Origin: JAXLZZ01 sp046350675
GTDB lineage: Bacteria > Patescibacteriota > Saccharimonadia > Saccharimonadales > UBA4665
Assembly: GCA_046350675.1 (NCBI GenBank)
Contig: JAXLZZ010000006.1
Span: 17,452-81,451, forward strand
DNA length: 64,000 bases
Direction: 5' to 3'
Shown here: positions 61,394 through 64,000 of the stretch, in pieces
How positions within the stretch are numbered: the first letter of the stretch is position 1
How the letters are laid out: every line of letters starts with the position of its first letter
Notes under the pieces: generated by a model
Databases searched by the model: none
What the model was told of the DNA's origin: nothing
Seen by the model: only the letters and a program-made list of their open reading frames with translations
Made by a program: the position numbers and the translations under genes

Positions 61394-61412
61394 AACAGAG
61401 GTGATTATATCA
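61394..61412 (-). promoter_or_regulatory. tRNA-Gly promoter with extended -10
   Basis: Minus strand TGATATAATCACCTCTGTT: extended -10 (TG-A-TATAAT) plus the shared downstream motif. Confidence 0.75.
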
Positions 61413-61423
61413 CAAGTTTTGTT

Positions 61424-61853
61424 CTAAATGTCGTTGATGACTTTGATTTTAGCGCCGAGACTGTTAAGTGGCTCAGCAAGATCTTCGTAGCCACGGTTAA
61501 TCGTGTATACATTTCAAAGCACTGAATTACCACGCGCTGCTAACATACCAATCAAAATCATAACGGCAGGGCGTATGCCGCTCGGACATGTCATGTCGGC
61601 GAGTTTAAAGCGCGTTGGGCCATTTACGTGAACACGATGCGGATCAGCAGTTCTAGCTTAACGCCAATCTTTTTCATCTCGGTATACATAAGTGGGCGGT
61701 CTTCGTAAATCCAGTCGTGGATTAAAGGTCCGACCGCCATAACAGCAATTGGGATGGTAAAGGCGGTAAGTTAATATTGAGGCCGGGAAGACATTGGGAT
61801 GATTACTGCCAGGCGCCTTCCAGCTCACCATTGTGTTTATTGATGGTTAAGAT
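61424..61853 (-). pseudogene. C-terminal part of MurA, several frameshifts
   Basis: Reading the minus strand in changing frames gives TINKHNGEL, HDWIYEDRP, MYTEMKKIGVKLELL, PSGIRPAVMILIGMLAARG, NRGYEDLAE and SLGAKIKVINDI before a TAG at 61426-61424. These are well-kept MurA segments, so at least five single-base indels lie in about 450 bp. MurA is normally essential, so assembly errors are more likely than loss. Confidence 0.6.
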
Positions 61854-62933
61854 CTACAAGATCAGTCTTGCCGTTGTCGGCCTTATACACAGGACTTTGT
61901 ATATCTTGAGCCCATTTTCTCTGGCTAAGCTCCAACTCAAAAATTCTATCGGCGCACGTCTGATTGTAACTGAGGAGTTAGTAGTTACTGCAGCTGCGAT
62001 GAAAGTCATGGCTTCTACAGGATCTTCACTCGGAGCAAAAGATAAGTTCTTACGGATATTTTTGACGCCCTTCACACGGAGGGTGCTCGTACCAACACCA
62101 TCTATTTGTACGCCCAAGCGCTGAAGGAAAAAGCACAAATCTTGCACCATATAATTTGCACTTGCCATTTTAATAACTGTTTCGCCTGGGATGCGCGCTG
62201 CTGCCATCAATAGATTTTCTGTTGTAGTGTCGCCAGATTCATACAATACGACTGGGCGTTTTGCGGCAGTAGGCTTAGAAGTCACTTTGTAGTGGCCGGA
62301 TTTGGTGATTACATTTACTCCAAGCTCCTCTAGCGCGTATAGATGGGGCAGTACGGTGCGGCGGCCTAGTTCGCAGCCACCGGCATATGGAATGTCGAAT
62401 GAATCGAACAGGTGCATTAACGGGCCAATAAACATAATAACGCTGCGAGTCTTGCGCGCTGCTTCTTTGTGCATTTTGCTGAGATCAATGTGCTCAGGTG
62501 GTTTAATCTCAAGATCATTGCCGTTTGTCCAGCGGACTTGTACACCGATACTATCGAGTACCTCTACGAGTCGATTTACTTCTTCGATACGGGCAACATT
62601 TTTAAGTCTAGTCGTGCCTTTATTGAGTAAGCTTGCGCAAATTAGAGCAACCGCGGCGTTCTTGCTGGTCTTGAGTGTGATTTCGCCACTCAGCTCATGC
62701 CCGCCTTCAATACTGAGGTTAATCGCGCCCTGGTTTAGATTGATGAGTGGTTTGTTGAGCACTTCGCTGATGCGGCCCATGGTCTCTAGACTTAGGTTTT
62801 GACGACCATGCTCAATACGGTTGATAGCCGATTGGGAGGTGCCAAGTCGACGTGCAAATTCGGCTTGGGTAAAGCCTTTCTCTTGTCGTATCTGAGCAAT
62901 TAACTGCCCAATTTTCTGGTTGGTGGTTGCCAT
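61854..62933 (-). CDS. murA: HTH-MurA fusion: UDP-N-acetylglucosamine 1-carboxyvinyltransferase with N-terminal XRE domain
   Basis: 359 residues as read. Residues 7-62 are a full XRE helix-turn-helix (KGFTQAEFARRLGTSQSAIN followed by RIEHG); from about 68 the EPSP-synthase fold begins (LSGEITLKTSKNAAVALICA). The catalytic Cys is kept in GGCELGRRTVLPH. The enzyme adds enolpyruvate to UDP-GlcNAc, the first step of peptidoglycan synthesis. The frame is lost near 61895 (after LKIYK), so the last third lies in other frames down to 61424. An HTH on MurA suggests DNA binding. Confidence 0.85.
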   Translation of the reverse strand: MATTNQKIGQLIAQIRQEKGFTQAEFARRLGTSQSAINRIEHGRQNLSLETMGRISEVLNKPLINLNQGAINLSIEGGHELSGEITLKTSKNAAVALICASLLNKGTTRLKNVARIEEVNRLVEVLDSIGVQVRWTNGNDLEIKPPEHIDLSKMHKEAARKTRSVIMFIGPLMHLFDSFDIPYAGGCELGRRTVLPHLYALEELGVNVITKSGHYKVTSKPTAAKRPVVLYESGDTTTENLLMAAARIPGETVIKMASANYMVQDLCFFLQRLGVQIDGVGTSTLRVKGVKNIRKNLSFAPSEDPVEAMTFIAAAVTTNSSVTIRRAPIEFLSWSLARENGLKIYKVLCIRPTTARLIL

Positions 62934-63058
62934 AGACCGCTTGATAATACCACATGTGATATTTTCGGAGCAATGAAAATAACCTGATATACTACCCCTA
63001 TGATCTAGCTACCTCTCCGCCACTGCCTTATACTACTTAGTAACTATTGGAGAGATGC

Positions 63059-64000
63059 ATGAACGACAAGACTGTACAACAACTTATAATCGATGAGACA
63101 CAAAGACAGCGTGAGGGTTTGGAGTTAATCCCGTCGGAGAATTACGTAAGCCGCGATGTTTTAGACGCCCTCGGTAGCGTGTTCACCAACAAATACTCAG
63201 AAGGCTACCCAGGTAAGCGCTACTACGGCGGTCAAGAGTATACCGACCAAGTAGAGCAGCTCGCAATCGATCGTGCAAAAAAGCTATTTGGCGCAGACCA
63301 CGCCAACGTACAGCCACACTCAGGTGCTCCCGCGAACGAAGCAGTGTATAGCGTATGGCTTGAGCCAGGCGATACGGTTCTGGCCATGGATCTGAGCCAT
63401 GGAGGCCACTTAACGCACGGCGCACCAGTTACTCGTTCAGCAAAACTCTATAACTTTATCCGATACAAAATGAAAGACCCCGAAACAGGTGAGATTGACT
63501 ATGATGAGTTGCGCGAACTTGCTCTCGAGCATAAACCCAAAATTATTCTCGCAGGTTTTAGCGCCTATCCCCAGGAGTTGGATTATGCGAAATTTGCTGC
63601 AATCGGCGATGAAGTAAATGCATTGCTGATGGCAGACATGGCTCACGTAGCCGGGTTGATAGCTGGCGGTGTTGCCAAGAACCCATTTGATTACGGGTTC
63701 CATGTAATAACGACGACTACGCATAAAACATTAAGGGGACCACGGGGTGGAATGATACTAAGCAAAGGTACAGTCTCGAGTCCGCTGAAAGCGCCTGAGA
63801 AAACAATTGAAAATATTCCAACGCTAATTGACCGTGCTGTGTTCCCGGGCATGCAGGGTGGTCCACATATGCATGTTATTGCTGCAAAAGCGGTCGCGTT
63901 TGGAGAAGCCCTTCAGCCAGAGTTTAAGGACTATGCCAAACAAGTAGTTAAGAACGCAGCTGTATTAGCAGAAGCCCTAAAACAGCGTGGGTTCAAACTT
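63059..64000 (+). CDS. glyA: Serine hydroxymethyltransferase, 3' end beyond window
   Basis: 314 residues visible, open to the window edge. Starts [20 protein letters not shown] behind [60 protein letters not shown] and the PLP lysine in [15 protein letters not shown] are all present. It converts serine and tetrahydrofolate to glycine and 5,10-methylene-THF. TATACT at 63029-63034 is a likely -10 box. A core enzyme retained by most Saccharibacteria. Confidence 0.96.
   Translation, partial: MNDKTVQQLIIDETQRQREGLELIPSENYVSRDVLDALGSVFTNKYSEGYPGKRYYGGQEYTDQVEQLAIDRAKKLFGADHANVQPHSGAPANEAVYSVWLEPGDTVLAMDLSHGGHLTHGAPVTRSAKLYNFIRYKMKDPETGEIDYDELRELALEHKPKIILAGFSAYPQELDYAKFAAIGDEVNALLMADMAHVAGLIAGGVAKNPFDYGFHVITTTTHKTLRGPRGGMILSKGTVSSPLKAPEKTIENIPTLIDRAVFPGMQGGPHMHVIAAKAVAFGEALQPEFKDYAKQVVKNAAVLAEALKQRGFKL

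Noticed and set aside
1..64000. Recoded TGA (Gly) as in SR1/Gracilibacteria
   Set aside because: Full-length core genes end at TGA where expected (for example dnaJ partner SemiSWEET, response regulator, ruvA) and contain no internal TGA.
1..64000. CRISPR array, transposase, prophage or rRNA operon
   Set aside because: No regularly spaced repeat series, no transposase, integrase or phage structural gene and no rRNA sequence was seen on either strand.

Overview
The window reads as chromosomal DNA of a member of the Candidate Phyla Radiation (Patescibacteria), most likely a Candidatus Saccharibacteria (TM7) relative. The grounds are compact, often overlapping genes, many short unknown membrane or secreted proteins, a type IV pilus operon without lipopolysaccharide genes, short versions of normal housekeeping proteins (HrcA, TsaB, TilS) and very few biosynthetic genes. 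TGA is used as a normal stop throughout, which argues against the TGA=Gly lineages (Absconditabacteria, Gracilibacteria). No rRNA, CRISPR array, transposase or phage gene was seen.

Layout. 1-9.6 kb: end of an unknown gene, a divergent XRE / wHTH-degenerate-Nudix regulator pair, HdeD and KGG stress proteins, a two-component system, glutamate dehydrogenase, a 29-codon ORF behind a near-consensus promoter, a cupredoxin with a 6-TM partner, an MFS transporter and tRNA-Met. 9.6-17.2 kb: TauE/SafE exporter, frameshifted Nudix, tilS, ftsH, murJ, lepA. 17.2-20.1 kb: two small secreted cysteine proteins, a membrane protein, a guanylate-kinase-like enzyme. 20.1-25.6 kb: the HrcA/CIRCE heat-shock regulon (unknown-hrcA-grpE-unknown, then dnaK-SemiSWEET-dnaJ). 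25.6-30.2 kb: GGDEF protein, ATP-grasp ligase, TspO, YqfO-like, GGCT-like, tRNA-Lys. 30.4-35.4 kb: comEC-yebC-ruvC-ruvA-ruvB and a PH-domain protein. 35.4-44.3 kb: minus-strand type IV pilus cluster (pilB, pilC, pilA, three pilin-like or PilX-like proteins, pilM, pilN, pilO). 44.4-52.9 kb: recA, recX, class-I amidotransferase, PRC-barrel, lamin-tail protein, tsaE, tsaB, rny, ymdB, tRNA-Pro. 53-59.7 kb: CTP-dependent lipid kinase-like protein, P1B ATPase, DUF4396, ChbG deacetylase, tRNA-His, HD protein, tRNA-Arg, PrsW. 59.7-64 kb: a stretch with many frameshifts (zinc-ribbon protein, 2-TM protein, end of an HTH-MurA fusion), tRNA-Gly and the start of glyA.

How it works together: ComEC, the pilus, RecA/RecX and RuvABC together suggest DNA uptake and recombination. 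HrcA acts on two CIRCE operators that each cover a -35 box. Many genes have a -10 box 6-9 nt before the start codon, which predicts leaderless mRNAs.

The most unusual feature concerns the tRNA genes. Five of the six (Met, Lys, Pro, His, Arg) are followed by a 120-190 bp structured unit that ends in a second copy of that tRNA's own 3' end (clear in four, diverged for Lys). The Lys, His and Arg units share a hairpin with the core GCCASTGGC; the Lys and His units also share a stem with two compensatory changes, and those two tRNAs share a 94 percent identical 78-bp leader that abuts the mature 5' end. Five of the six tRNA promoters share a TATAATCAC-CYCTGTT type motif. I take this to be an undescribed tRNA-associated RNA or mobile element family.
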